Positions 1 through 9,181 of a DNA stretch of 63,305 nt are shown piece by piece. Below the pieces are notes generated by a model that saw only the letters and a program-made list of their open reading frames with translations, had not been told where the DNA came from and did no database searches. A program made the position numbers and the translations under genes. Each line of letters opens with the position of its first letter. Within the stretch, counting starts at the first letter, position 1. Source of the DNA: an uncultured Oscillospiraceae bacterium (GTDB lineage: Bacteria > Bacillota > Clostridia > Oscillospirales > Acutalibacteraceae); NCBI GenBank assembly GCA_900547105.1, contig URFL01000013.1, forward strand, positions 1 through 63,305. Direction: 5' to 3'.

Positions 1-440
1 ATAGCATAAAAATAATGGTAGGCACTTTCGTGTCTACCATTATTTTATCACTTCACTTTTCGCGTCGGCTTTTTTTGCGGCAGACCCAAACGAGCCGCAT
101 CGGAATATCCGATGCGGCTCGTTTGGCGTTTGTGCGGTTATACGGTTAAAGCAGGCGCAGCGCGATGCCGAGGAACGAGTTGGCAACCGCCAGCGCCAGT
201 GCGATGATGTTCAGCACGCGGGCGGATTGGCTCGGCAGACCGCGCCGCAGTTGGAGCAGGATTTCATATGGATCGCATCCTTTCGTTTCAGATGGTTGTT
301 TTCACTTATTACTTTAACAGGTTTTGAACAGAACGCAAGCGGTTTTTGACACATTTTATATTTTGTAGGCGAGCGGGAGCTTTTTTGCGGTTAGGCATTG
401 CCGAGAGGGTGAGTTTGTGGTAAAATAAAACGGATAACCT
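1..440. other. Noncoding stretch with two long hairpins and a possible tiny gene
   Basis: No convincing gene is seen. Positions 11-44 form a 15-bp stem (one mismatch) with a TTTC loop, followed by TTATC; this looks like the terminator of a gene outside the window. Positions 86-126 form a perfect 19-bp stem with a 3-base loop but no good T-run on either side. On the minus strand a short open frame ends at about 152 and finishes in a hydrophobic stretch (LNIIALALAVANSFLGIAL). It has a GAAAGGA-like ribosome site upstream and a possible promoter near 325-355, but no ATG in frame, so it is not called as a gene. Confidence 0.5.
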
Positions 441-482
441 TTGCCTATTTTTGAATTTTTGCAGAAAGGGATGACACGCGTT

Positions 483-1586
483 ATGCGGAAGGTCCTGAAA
501 AAATGGATGTTATGGTTGACGCTGGCCGCAGCGGCAGCTATGGTGTTTATACGGTTGGTGGCGGTGCCGGGCGGATGGCTGCCCGAGATCGCCGGATGGC
601 AGCCCGCCATGTGGGCGACCACGCTGGGTGGCGTGGTGCTGCTGGTGGATTGGGTGCTGTGTCGGTTGTGCCAGTCGCCGGCTTCGCCGGTGGATCACCG
701 GCAGCTGGCGTCGGTATCGACGGTGTCAATTTTGTGCGGGGCAGCGCTGCTTCTGTGTACGCTGTTTGATGCCGGCATCTGGATCACCACCGGTCAAACG
801 CCGGCACCCAACGATTCGGTCATCAGCGGGATCGATGGCTTGCTGCTGGTTTTGACGCTGGTGTTCGGCGTTTGGGGCGGCGCATTTTTGGTGCGGCTGG
901 GGTTTGGCTGGCTGACCAAGGATATCAGCGAGCACGGTCGTTTGCGGCTGATGGCGCTGACGCCGGTGCTGTGGGGCTGGATGCGGCTGGCACGGTATGT
1001 GGTGTCCTACGCCAGCGCGGTGGATGTGCAGAAAAATTTGAGCGAATTTTTGATGCTGGTGTTCACCATTTTGTTCTTCTTCTCGTTCGCGCGGTATGTG
1101 GGCGCGGTCGGCAAGCCGGACAAAAAAACGCCGATGCTGCTGTTTTACGCGTGCGGCGCGTTTTTGTTCACACTGACCTCGTCGATCGTGCGGTTGGCGG
1201 GATATTGGAACACGGCGGTGTCCACCGCTACCACGCAGATGGCGGGCGCGGCGGATATGGCGGTCGGGCTGCTGGCGCTGGCGGTGGCGGTCGCGGTGGC
1301 GTATACCACCCGCACCGAAACCGTGTTTGAGCGGGTGCGCGCCAAAAATCCGGAATGGCTGCCGGACGGGAACCAGACCGAGCAGCCGGCGGCAGCCGAG
1401 CACGAAGCGGGGGCGGATGCACCGGAAACGGACGCAGTTTCCGCGGTGGCGGCCACCGAAACGCCGGAAATCGCGGCGGCAGAGCCTGCCGATTCTGCCG
1501 AAACCGCGCCCGAGCAAGCGCCGACGGCGGCGGAAAGTATGGATGTTGATGATATTTTGAACGAGATCTATCGGGATAAGCAATGA
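483..1586 (+). CDS. Multi-pass membrane protein with acidic C-terminal tail, unknown function
   Basis: About 367 residues. Seven or so hydrophobic segments span roughly residues 8-275 (for example WMLWLTLAAAAAMVFIRL near the start and MLVFTILFFFSF in the middle). They are followed by about 85 residues very rich in Ala, Glu, Pro and Thr, ending in the acidic motif MDVDDILNEI. The tail is presumably cytoplasmic and may dock a partner through the DDILNEI end; this is inference. In-frame ATGs at 441 and 471 are possible, but the AGAAAGG at 463-469 best fits the ATG at 483. The gene stands alone, transcribed toward gapA, which has its own promoter. I do not recognise the family. Confidence 0.75.
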   Translation: MRKVLKKWMLWLTLAAAAAMVFIRLVAVPGGWLPEIAGWQPAMWATTLGGVVLLVDWVLCRLCQSPASPVDHRQLASVSTVSILCGAALLLCTLFDAGIWITTGQTPAPNDSVISGIDGLLLVLTLVFGVWGGAFLVRLGFGWLTKDISEHGRLRLMALTPVLWGWMRLARYVVSYASAVDVQKNLSEFLMLVFTILFFFSFARYVGAVGKPDKKTPMLLFYACGAFLFTLTSSIVRLAGYWNTAVSTATTQMAGAADMAVGLLALAVAVAVAYTTRTETVFERVRAKNPEWLPDGNQTEQPAAAEHEAGADAPETDAVSAVAATETPEIAAAEPADSAETAPEQAPTAAESMDVDDILNEIYRDKQ

Positions 1587-1664
1587 GTATCGGGGTATAA
1601 CCGGATGCGATTTGGGCAAACCTAACAAAAGTATGAACAAGTCGTGAAAACCTTAACAAACTCC

Positions 1665-1693
1665 TTGCAAAAAAGAAAAAAAGAGTATAAAAT
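1665..1693 (+). promoter_or_regulatory. Promoter of gapA
   Basis: TTGCAA (1665-1670), a 17-base A-rich spacer and TAAAAT (1688-1693), 33 bases before the gapA start, with a strong GGAGG ribosome site between. The gap from the previous gene is otherwise featureless. Confidence 0.6.
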
Positions 1694-1726
1694 GGTATCG
1701 AAATCTGATTAACGGAGGAATTTATC

Positions 1727-2761
1727 ATGGCTGTTAAAGTTGCAATCAATGGTTTTGGCCGCATCGGCCGTCTGGCTTTCCGTCAGATGTTCGGCGCGCA
1801 GGGTTATGATGTCGTTGCGATCAACGATCTGACCAAACCCTCTATGCTGGCGGATCTGCTGAAATACGACACCGCTCAGGGCGGTTACTGCGGTAAGATC
1901 GGTGAGAATCTGCACACCGTGACCGCGGACGACGAAGCCAACACCATCACGGTGGACGGCAAAACCCTGACCATCTATAAAGAAGCGGACGCTTCCAAAC
2001 TGCCGTGGGGCGAGATCGGCGTTGACGTCGTTCTGGAGTGCACCGGCTTCTACTGCTCCAAAGAGAAGAGCATGGCTCACATCAATGCGGGCGCGAAAAA
2101 AGTGGTTATCTCCGCTCCGGCCGGCAGCGATCTGAAAACCATCGTGTACAGCGTGAACGAGAAAACGCTGGACAAAGATGATGTTATCATCTCGGCGGCT
2201 TCCTGCACCACCAACTGCCTGGCGCCCATGGCGAAAGCGCTGAACGATTATGCGCCCATCCAGAGCGGTATCATGTCCACCATCCACGCCTACACCGGCG
2301 ACCAGATGATCCTGGACGGCCCGCATCGCAAAGGCGATATGCGTCGTGCCCGTGCCGGCGCTGCCAACATTGTTCCTAACTCCACCGGCGCGGCAAAAGC
2401 CATCGGTCTGGTTATTCCGGAACTGAACGGCAAGCTGATCGGTTCTGCCCAGCGTGTGCCGGTTCCCACCGGTTCCACCACCATTCTGACCGCTGTTGTC
2501 AAAGGCACCGATGTGACGGTTGACGGCATCAACGCGGCGATGAAAGCGGCGGCTTCCGAGTCCTTCGGTTACAACGAAGATCCGATCGTGTCCTCTGATG
2601 TGATCGGTATGCGCTTTGGTTCTCTGTTCGATTCCACCCAGACCATGGTCAGCAAAGTGGCTGACGATCTGTACGAAGTGCAGGTTGTGTCGTGGTACGA
2701 CAACGAGAACTCTTACACCAGCCAGATGGTTCGCACCATCAAATACTTCGCCGAGATCTAA
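1727..2761 (+). CDS. gapA: Glyceraldehyde-3-phosphate dehydrogenase, type I
   Basis: Cytosolic glycolytic enzyme that oxidises and phosphorylates glyceraldehyde-3-phosphate to 1,3-bisphosphoglycerate with NAD. The 344 residues match the usual family length. The N-terminal Rossmann motif INGFGRIGR is at residues 7-15. The catalytic cysteine lies in SAASCTTNC (Cys160 in this numbering), and the phosphate-site segments (GAAKAIGLVIPEL, RVPVPTGS) and the C-terminal WYDNENSY are intact. Codon use is more restrained than in neighbouring genes, fitting high expression. It is monocistronic: own promoter upstream and a strong terminator right after the stop. Confidence 0.97.
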   Translation: MAVKVAINGFGRIGRLAFRQMFGAQGYDVVAINDLTKPSMLADLLKYDTAQGGYCGKIGENLHTVTADDEANTITVDGKTLTIYKEADASKLPWGEIGVDVVLECTGFYCSKEKSMAHINAGAKKVVISAPAGSDLKTIVYSVNEKTLDKDDVIISAASCTTNCLAPMAKALNDYAPIQSGIMSTIHAYTGDQMILDGPHRKGDMRRARAGAANIVPNSTGAAKAIGLVIPELNGKLIGSAQRVPVPTGSTTILTAVVKGTDVTVDGINAAMKAAASESFGYNEDPIVSSDVIGMRFGSLFDSTQTMVSKVADDLYEVQVVSWYDNENSYTSQMVRTIKYFAEI

Positions 2762-2786
2762 TCGCGCGAAAACGCTTGTGTTCTGC

Positions 2787-2821
2787 AAACGCCCTGTCCG
2801 GCTCGCCGGGCAGGGCGTTTT
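2787..2821 (+). terminator. Terminator of gapA
   Basis: A GC-rich stem pairs AAACGCCCTG with CAGGGCGTTT around an inner CCGG/CCGG pairing, followed by TTTTGTGTG, 25 bases after the gapA stop. Confidence 0.85.
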
Positions 2822-2837
2822 GTGTGTGGTGGGGAAG

Positions 2838-3800
2838 ATGAGTTTTTTGTAAATCGGTGGTGGGTGCCAGCCTCCTTTGTGCAAAGGGAGGTGGATTTTT
2901 GCGCAGCAAAAGCCGGAGGGATTGTGACGAAAACGGCACGCTCAAATGCCGTCCGGCGGACGGTGACAATCCCCCAGTCACGGCTAAAGCCGTGACAGCC
3001 CCTTTACTCAAAGGGGCCTTGCGTCTGCCGGCGGATACAGAAAGTTGCTTGATTTTCCACCTCATCCGTCACGACCTGCGGTCGTTCCACCTTCCCCTCA
3101 AGGGGAAGGCTTGCGAGGTTGCTGCATTTTCCTCCTGCCAAGTGGAAAATTATTTCGAGGGAGAGGATTTGTGAGGTGCTGCATATTCGTTGTCATTCTG
3201 AGCGCAGCGAAGAATCTTTTAGCTGCTATCTTTTGGAAAGATTCTTCGGTCGGCGGAACTTATGCGTGCGAGCTTTAGCGAGTTGCAATGATATTTATAA
3301 GGGTGATTTTCCACCTCATCCGTCACGACCTGCGGTCGTGCCACCTTCCCCTCCAAGGGGAAGGCTTGTGCCCGCCGCGAGTGGAGTGCGTAATTCGTGG
3401 GGCGATGTGGGCATCGCCCCCTACACAGAAATGGTGGGAGAAAGCCGAGGTCATGCCCGGCTCCCTCTGACGAGGGAACTGTCGAGCGATAGCAAAACTG
3501 AGGGAGAAACAGAGTTTCTGCAATACCCAAAGTAGGCGATACTTTCTCTCTCCATCTTTTTGCTGCGCCGACATTTCCCCTGCGCGGAGGAATTACCTTC
3601 GAGGGGAAGGTGGCGCGGCTTTACGCCGCGACGGATGAGGTGTTAAAAACATATACGATGATAACGAAATAATGGCTGCGTATATGGGTGTTATTGTGGG
3701 CAGTCATTGGTGCGCTATAATCTACCATTTCCACCCCATCCACCTCCGAGGGGAAGGTTTGCGGAATCTCATCTTTCGACGCGCCGAAAGACGCGGCGAG
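2838..3800. repeat. Cluster of interspersed palindromic repeats between gapA and the topoisomerase genes
   Basis: No gene is supported here. I see several repeat classes. Class B at about 2857-3030 pairs CCTCCTTTGTGCAAAGGGAGG with a distal AGCCCCTTTACTCAAAGGGG. Class A copies lie at 3058-3112, 3312-3367 and 3595-3642; they combine CCTTCCCCT-n-AGGGGAAGG, a hairpin and GGATGAGGTG, with a CACGACC/GGTCGT hairpin in the first two and CGCGGC/GCCGCG in the third. Class D (CATTCTGAGCGCAGCGAAG) lies at about 3190-3250. Class C lies at about 3455-3600 (GGCTCCCTCTGACGAGGGA and a distal partner). Each recurs elsewhere in the window. A partial class A-like piece is at about 3735-3760. Confidence 0.85.
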
Positions 3801-3816
3801 GGGATGTTCCCAAAAG

Positions 3817-3860
3817 CGAACAATTGTTTCTTGACAGAAGTCCGGGAAATGGGGTACAAT
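3817..3860 (+). promoter_or_regulatory. Topoisomerase operon promoter with an SOS-like box
   Basis: TTGACA at 3831-3836 and TACAAT at 3855-3860 (18-base spacer) precede the start at 3904. Directly upstream of the -35 lies CGAACAATTGTTTC (3817-3830), which fits the Bacillus-type LexA box (CGAAC-N4-GTTYC) at all but one of the preferred central positions. LexA control of topoisomerase genes is known in Bacillus; that it operates here is inference. Confidence 0.55.
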
Positions 3861-3903
3861 AAGACTATTGGCATATTTTAGATGACATAAAGGAAGGGAC
3901 AAC

Positions 3904-5886
3904 ATGGCATCCAAAAAGCAGGAATATGGAAACGACAGCATCGAAATGCTGGAGGGCGCTGCCCGGGTGCGCAAACGCCCGGCGGTTATTTTTGGCTCGG
4001 ATGGGCTGGAGGGCTGCGAACACGCGGTGTTTGAGATATTGTCCAACTCCATTGACGAGGCGCGCGAGGGATACGGCAAGCGCATTGTGACCACCCGTTA
4101 CGAGGACGGTTCGATCGAAGTACAGGATTTTGGCCGCGGTGTGCCGGTGGATTTCAACGAAAAACAGCAGCGGTTCAACTGGGAACTGGTGTTTTGTGAG
4201 CTGTATGCAGGCGGTAAATACAACACCAATGCGGGCGAAAACTATGAGTTTTCGTTGGGCTTGAACGGCCTTGGTGCCTGCGCTACCCAGTATTCGTCGG
4301 AATATATGGATGTGGAGGTGCGCCGCGACGGGTATAAATATACCTTGCATTTTGAAAAGGGCGAAAACATTGGCGGGCTGCACAAGGAGCCGTACGCCAA
4401 AAAGGATACCGGCACCACCATCCGTTGGAAACCGGATCTGGAGGTGTTCACCGACATTGCCGTGCCGCTGGAATATTATGAGGATATTTTGAAACGGCAG
4501 GCGATCGTCAACCCCAATTTGCTGTTTGTGCTGCGCACGCAAAACGGGCGCGGCTTTGATACGCAGGAATTTATCTATGAAAACGGCATCGCCGACTATG
4601 TGCAGGAGGTGGCGGGCGACGATGCGCTGACCGGTGTGCAGGTGTGGTCGGCGGAGCGGCGCGGGCGCGACCGCGCAGACAAGCCGGAATACAAAGTGAA
4701 GCTGAATGTGGCGTTGTGCTTTTCCAATCGCCGGAATATGCAGGAGTATTATCACAACTCCAGCTGGCTGGAACATGGCGGTTCGCCCGAAAAAGCGGTG
4801 CGGTCGGCGTTTGTGTCGCAGATCGACGCTTACTTGAAGCAAAACGGGCGGTATCTCAAAAACGAAAGCAAGATCAGTTTCCAGGATGTGCAGGATTGCC
4901 TGATTCTGGTATCGTCGTCGCTGTCTACCCAGACATCGTATGAAAACCAGACCAAAAAGGCGATCAACAACAAATTCATCCAAGAGGCGATGACCGACTT
5001 TTTGCGCCACCATTTGGAGGTGTATTTCCTCGAAAACAAGGTGGAAGCGGATAAGCTGACCGAGCAGGTGCTGATCAACAAGCGCAGCCGCGAAAAAGCC
5101 GAAAACACCCGCCTGAATCTGAAGAAAACGCTGTCCAGCAGCAACGATCTGACCTCGCGCGTGCAGAACTTTGTGGACTGCCGCAGCAAAAAGGTGGAGG
5201 AGCGCGAGCTGTTTATCGTGGAGGGTAAATCCGCTATGGGCGCGTGTATTCAGGCGCGCAACCCGGATTTTCAGGCGATCATTCCGGTGCGCGGTAAGAT
5301 CCTCAACTGCTTAAAAGCGGAATACGATAAGATCTTCAAAAATGATATTATCACCGACCTCATCAAGGTGCTGGGGTGCGGGGTGGAGGTCAAAAGCAAG
5401 GCAAACAAGGATCTGTCGCTGTTTGACCTGAACCTGCTGCGGTGGAGCAAGATCATTATCTGCACCGATGCGGATGTGGACGGATTCCAGATCCGCACGC
5501 TGATTTTGACCATGCTGTACCGGTTGACCCCCACGCTGATCGAAGAGGGAAAGGTGTTTATCGCGGAAACGCCGCTGTATGAGATCGGAACCAAAACCGA
5601 TACCTACTTTGCGTATAACGACCGCGAAAAAGCGGAGATTCTGACCGAGCTGGAGGGCAAAAAGTATACCATTCAGCGCTCCAAAGGTTTGGGCGAAAAC
5701 GATCCGGATATGATGTCGCTGACCACGATGAATCCCGCCACCCGGCGGCTCATCAAGGTGGAGCCGTCCGGCGTGGAGGCGACGGCGACGATGTTTGACA
5801 CGCTGTTGGGCGATAATCTGGCCGGACGCAAGGAGTTTATTGCGGACAAGGGCAGTCTGTATTTGGAAATGGTGGATGTAAGCTGA
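3904..5886 (+). CDS. Type IIA topoisomerase ATPase subunit (ParE/GyrB-like, divergent)
   Basis: ATP-dependent subunit of a type II topoisomerase that works with the cleavage subunit encoded 13 bases downstream. 660 residues. An N-terminal GHKL ATPase domain (residues about 1-210) carries a diverged nucleotide motif EILSNSIDEA, where canonical GyrB/ParE have EIVDNSIDEA, and a glycine-rich LGLNGLGA lid. The transducer domain follows, then TOPRIM with FIVEGKSAMGA near residue 436 (canonical EGDSAGGSA) and the metal-binding DADVDG near residue 520, which is conserved. The C-terminal SKGLGEND segment is present. The altered ATP-site and TOPRIM residues suggest a second, non-housekeeping paralogue rather than gyrase itself; this is inference, and gyrB is not in the window. 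Confidence 0.85.
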   Translation: MASKKQEYGNDSIEMLEGAARVRKRPAVIFGSDGLEGCEHAVFEILSNSIDEAREGYGKRIVTTRYEDGSIEVQDFGRGVPVDFNEKQQRFNWELVFCELYAGGKYNTNAGENYEFSLGLNGLGACATQYSSEYMDVEVRRDGYKYTLHFEKGENIGGLHKEPYAKKDTGTTIRWKPDLEVFTDIAVPLEYYEDILKRQAIVNPNLLFVLRTQNGRGFDTQEFIYENGIADYVQEVAGDDALTGVQVWSAERRGRDRADKPEYKVKLNVALCFSNRRNMQEYYHNSSWLEHGGSPEKAVRSAFVSQIDAYLKQNGRYLKNESKISFQDVQDCLILVSSSLSTQTSYENQTKKAINNKFIQEAMTDFLRHHLEVYFLENKVEADKLTEQVLINKRSREKAENTRLNLKKTLSSSNDLTSRVQNFVDCRSKKVEERELFIVEGKSAMGACIQARNPDFQAIIPVRGKILNCLKAEYDKIFKNDIITDLIKVLGCGVEVKSKANKDLSLFDLNLLRWSKIIICTDADVDGFQIRTLILTMLYRLTPTLIEEGKVFIAETPLYEIGTKTDTYFAYNDREKAEILTELEGKKYTIQRSKGLGENDPDMMSLTTMNPATRRLIKVEPSGVEATATMFDTLLGDNLAGRKEFIADKGSLYLEMVDVS

Positions 5887-5899
5887 GGAGGTGGCGACC

Positions 5900-8140
5900 A
5901 TGGCAAAAAAAGTGAAAAAAGCACCGACGGTGGACAAGCTGCCGGAAAACGCGCATATCGTTGGCGCGGGAACGGTGGAAAACCAGGCCATCACCGATAC
6001 GCTGGAAACCAACTATATGCCGTATGCGATGAGTGTGATCATGTCGCGTGCTATTCCGGAAATTGATGGGTTTAAGCCGTCCCACCGCAAGCTGCTGTAC
6101 ACCATGTACAAGCAGGGGTTGCTGACCGGTGCGCGCACCAAATCCGCCAACATTGTCGGCGCGACCATGAAGCTGAACCCGCACGGTGACGCGGCGATCT
6201 ACGAAACCATGGTGCGCTTGTCGCGGGGCTATCAGGCGCTGCTGCATCCGTATGTGGATTCCAAGGGTAACTTTGGTCGGGCGTATTCGTCGGATATGGA
6301 ATATGCCGCCTCGCGTTATACCGAGGCGAAGCTGGATCCGATCGCGGGCGAGCTGTTCCGCGACATCGACAAGGATACCGTGGACTTTGTGGATAACTAC
6401 GACGCGACGATGAAGGAGCCGACGCTGCTGCCGGTGACCTTTCCGTCCATTTTGGTCAACAGCAACGTGGGCATCGCGGTGGGCATGGCGAGCAACATCT
6501 GCTCGTTCAACCTGCAGGAGGTGTGCGACACCACCATTGCGCTGATTAAAGACGAAAATCACGACATTTTGTCCACGCTGAAAGCACCGGATTTCCCGGG
6601 CGGCGGGCAGATCATTTACGATCGTGCCGAGTTGGAGAAGATCGTGCGCACCGGACGCGGCAGCGTCAAAGTGCGGGCGGTATACAGCTACGACAAAGCG
6701 GACAACTGCATCGATATTACGCAAATTCCGCCCACCACCACGGTGGAGGCGATCATTGCCAAGCTGATCGAACTGGTGAAAAACGGCAAGGTGCGCGAGA
6801 TCGCGGATGTGCGCAACGAGATCGGTTTGGACGGTTTGAAGATTACCATCGACTTGAAGCGCGGCGTGGACGCCGATAAGCTGATGGCGCGGCTGTTTGC
6901 GCTGACACCGCTGCAGGACAGCTATTCCTGCAACTTCAACATTCTGACCGGCGGCGTGCCGCGGGTGATGGGTGTGCGCGAGATTTTGGACGAGTGGATC
7001 GCGTTCCGCACCGAATGTATCCGCCGGCGGGTATATTTTGATTTGACCAAGGCGAAAGAGAAGCTGCATTTGCTCAAAGGCCTCGCCAAAATTCTGCTGG
7101 ATATTGACAAGGCGATCCGCATCATCCGTTCCACCGAGGTGGAGGCCGAGGTTATCCCCAATTTGATGATTGGGTTTGGCATTGATGAGATTCAGGCGGA
7201 GTATGTTGCGGAGATCCGGCTGCGCCATTTGAACCGCGAATATATCCTGAAACGCACCCGCGAAACCGACAAGCTGGAGCAGGATATTGCCGAGATGGAG
7301 GAGCTACTGAGCAGCCGTACCAAGATTCGGCGGGTGATGATCGGCGAGCTGCAGGAGGTGGCTAAGACCTACGGTCAGCCGCGCCGCAGCGAATTGATCT
7401 TTGCGCAGGATATTTTGACCGCCGAGGAAGTGCGGGAGGAAATTCCGGATTATCCCTGCACGCTGTTCTTCACGGCAGAGGGGTATTTCAAAAAAATCAC
7501 GCCGCAATCGCTGCGTATGAGCAGCGAACACAAGCTGAAGGAGGGCGACCGCATCGCCCAGGCAGTGGAGGCGTCCAACAACCGCGATCTGCTGTTCTTC
7601 AGCAACAAGGGGACGGTGTACAAAGCCAAGGCGTCGGATTTTGGCGATACCAAAGCCAGCGCTATGGGCGATTTTGTCGCGACCAAGCTGGGATTTGACG
7701 AGGGCGAAACCGCCATCCATATGGTGGTGACTACCGATTACAGCGGATATTTGCTGTTCTTCTTTGAAAACGGCAAGGTCGCCAAGGTGGACCTGTCTGC
7801 CTATGCGACCAAGACCAACCGCCGCAAGCTGGTGGGGGCGTATTCCGACAAATCGCCGCTGGTGGCGATCGTGCATATTGCCGAGGATCAGGAGTTTATG
7901 TTGACCGCGTCCTCCGGACGGCGGCTGCTGGCGCATACCGGCGCGATTGCGGCGAAGAGCACCCGCAGCACACAGGGTGTGCAGGTGATGACGCTCAAAC
8001 GTCACGCGGTGCTGGAAAAGGTGGAGCCGTTCCGCGAGGATATGGTGGCGAAGCCCGCGCGGTATCGCACCAAAACACTGCCCGCCGCGGGCGCGATGCC
8101 GCAAGCCGAGGATATCGGCGAGCAGCTGACGCTGGAATAA
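5900..8140 (+). CDS. Type IIA topoisomerase cleavage subunit (ParC/GyrA-like)
   Basis: DNA breakage-reunion subunit forming a heterotetramer with the preceding ATPase subunit. 746 residues from the ATG at 5900, chosen because GAGGAGG (5885-5891) sits 8 bases upstream; a GTG at 5891 lies inside that site. The winged-helix/tower part runs to about residue 510. The active-site tyrosine is in ASRYTEAKL (Tyr140), with the preceding quinolone-region pattern GDAAIYETMVRLSRG. A reduced C-terminal beta-pinwheel (about residues 515-735) has blades such as LLFFSNKGTVYKAKA and LLFFFENGKVAKVDLS, and no clear GyrA-box. This favours a topoisomerase IV-like role over supercoiling. Operon with the upstream gene. 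Confidence 0.87.
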   Translation: MAKKVKKAPTVDKLPENAHIVGAGTVENQAITDTLETNYMPYAMSVIMSRAIPEIDGFKPSHRKLLYTMYKQGLLTGARTKSANIVGATMKLNPHGDAAIYETMVRLSRGYQALLHPYVDSKGNFGRAYSSDMEYAASRYTEAKLDPIAGELFRDIDKDTVDFVDNYDATMKEPTLLPVTFPSILVNSNVGIAVGMASNICSFNLQEVCDTTIALIKDENHDILSTLKAPDFPGGGQIIYDRAELEKIVRTGRGSVKVRAVYSYDKADNCIDITQIPPTTTVEAIIAKLIELVKNGKVREIADVRNEIGLDGLKITIDLKRGVDADKLMARLFALTPLQDSYSCNFNILTGGVPRVMGVREILDEWIAFRTECIRRRVYFDLTKAKEKLHLLKGLAKILLDIDKAIRIIRSTEVEAEVIPNLMIGFGIDEIQAEYVAEIRLRHLNREYILKRTRETDKLEQDIAEMEELLSSRTKIRRVMIGELQEVAKTYGQPRRSELIFAQDILTAEEVREEIPDYPCTLFFTAEGYFKKITPQSLRMSSEHKLKEGDRIAQAVEASNNRDLLFFSNKGTVYKAKASDFGDTKASAMGDFVATKLGFDEGETAIHMVVTTDYSGYLLFFFENGKVAKVDLSAYATKTNRRKLVGAYSDKSPLVAIVHIAEDQEFMLTASSGRRLLAHTGAIAAKSTRSTQGVQVMTLKRHAVLEKVEPFREDMVAKPARYRTKTLPAAGAMPQAEDIGEQLTLE

Positions 8141-8156
8141 GCGCGGCATAAAGAAA

Positions 8157-8204
8157 GACCGTTTGCCAACAAAGGACGGTCGTCGGCAAACGGTCGGGCA
8201 CGCG
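8157..8204. other. Hairpin between parC-like gene and secG
   Basis: GACCGTTTGCC (8157-8167) pairs perfectly with GGCAAACGGTC (8194-8204) around a 26-base loop. No T-run follows, so a simple terminator is uncertain. A secG promoter is suggested by TATAAT at 8326-8331 with TTGCAA (8300-8305) at a long 20-base spacing. Confidence 0.45.
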
Positions 8205-8370
8205 GAAACCGCAAACGCCTTTGGATCTCCCGTGCAAGCATAGTATGACCCGCGAAATGCCGGTTTATACCGGAAAACCGCAGAAATTTTGAAAATGGCT
8301 TGCAATCGGCGATCAAATATGCTAGTATAATAAGGCTATTCTGTTTACAGTTCTTGTTGGAGGTATAGAT

Positions 8371-8709
8371 ATGTCTGTTTGGGAGATCATTATCGGAATC
8401 GTATTGATTATTTTGGCTGTGACCATCATTGGCGTGGTGTTGCTGCAGGAAGGTCGTCAGGCGAACCTCGGCGCGATTAACGGCGCGGCGGATGCGTTTA
8501 TGGAAAAAGGTCGCGCGCGCACGCTGGATGCGGTGTTGAGCCGTTGGACCAAAGTCATCATGATCGTGTTCTTCGTGCTGGTGTTTGCCGGCATGTTGAT
8601 CACGCGGTATCTGCCCAGCTCGTCTTCGTCCGCGGATTCGACCACGACGATCTCGGCTTCGAGCAGCACCACGGCGGCGACCACGACCACTACGACCGCC
8701 GCGAAATAA
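8371..8709 (+). CDS. secG: Preprotein translocase subunit SecG with long Ser/Thr tail
   Basis: Small membrane subunit of the SecYEG channel. 112 residues. Two transmembrane helices (about 5-24 and 63-83) flank the conserved cytoplasmic loop LLQEGRQANLGAINGAAD, which is the family signature. The C-terminus (about 87-112) is an unusual low-complexity tail of Ser, Thr and Ala, longer than typical SecG and predicted to be extracytoplasmic. The ribosome site GGAGG lies 9 bases before the ATG. Monocistronic, ending at a strong terminator. Confidence 0.92.
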   Translation: MSVWEIIIGIVLIILAVTIIGVVLLQEGRQANLGAINGAADAFMEKGRARTLDAVLSRWTKVIMIVFFVLVFAGMLITRYLPSSSSSADSTTTISASSSTTAATTTTTTAAK

Positions 8710-8724
8710 TTGGTATTCTGAAAC

Positions 8725-8767
8725 AAAAAAGCGCCCGCAACGGCTCAGGCTGTTGCGGGCGCTTTTT
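8725..8767 (+). terminator. Terminator of secG
   Basis: AAAAAGCGCCCGCAAC pairs with GTTGCGGGCGCTTTTT around a short loop, ending in a T5 run, 16 bases after the secG stop. Confidence 0.9.
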
Positions 8768-8818
8768 GGGTGGTATACATGGGACAATAGGCAGGAGTTC
8801 CAAAAAAGGATATACAAT

Positions 8819-9181
8819 TTACGACAAGTCCAATGTGGAAAATCCTTTTTCAACAATAGCGTTTTGAAATTTATGAAAGCGTTGATAGGCGGGCTTTGAA
8901 AACAGTTCCGCAATCCATGGCTTTTTGGGAAATCTTATTATAGTGGGACGCATGGGTGTGTAAAGAACAAAGCGCAACTCTTCTATATTACGTTCTCCAA
9001 TACATTTTGAAATTTGCTTTTTATGTATTTCTGCATAGGTATATGTGCATTCAACGAATGAAAGATGTGAACCGTTTGAAAAGCGTATTCCTTGGTTAGT
9101 AACTTCTGTGATATCCTTTTCGGAATAGCATACATAGTCCGAAAAATAATCAGTTGTTAGGTTTGATCTTTCCATATTCAT
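8819..9181 (-). CDS. Hypothetical protein, AT-rich orphan
   Basis: 120 residues, starting MNMERSNLTTDYF and ending EKGFSTLDLS. The ribosome site AAAGGAG lies 6 bases before the ATG at 9181. No signal peptide or membrane segment is seen, and I do not recognise a family. It contains Cys and aromatic residues and a basic FPKKPW patch. The gene is visibly richer in A and T than all its neighbours, including many AAA/AAT/TTT codons, which suggests recent acquisition. It lies between the secG terminator and the tRNA cluster with no operon partner. Confidence 0.6.
   Translation of the reverse strand: MNMERSNLTTDYFSDYVCYSEKDITEVTNQGIRFSNGSHLSFVECTYTYAEIHKKQISKCIGERNIEELRFVLYTPMRPTIIRFPKKPWIAELFSKPAYQRFHKFQNAIVEKGFSTLDLS

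Noticed and set aside
135..300. Small minus-strand gene ending in a hydrophobic stretch
   Set aside because: A ribosome-site-like sequence and a possible promoter exist, but the hydrophobic frame has no ATG and the ATG frame stops after 18 codons.
2838..3800. Short proline- and serine-rich frames in the repeat clusters here and at 11.7-12.7, 33.7-34.3 and 36.2-36.6 kb
   Set aside because: Similar peptides recur because the DNA repeats recur; no ribosome sites and frames differ between copies.
8141..8320. Structured RNA or riboswitch before secG
   Set aside because: Only one long-loop stem is clear and no known RNA signature or downstream control element was found.
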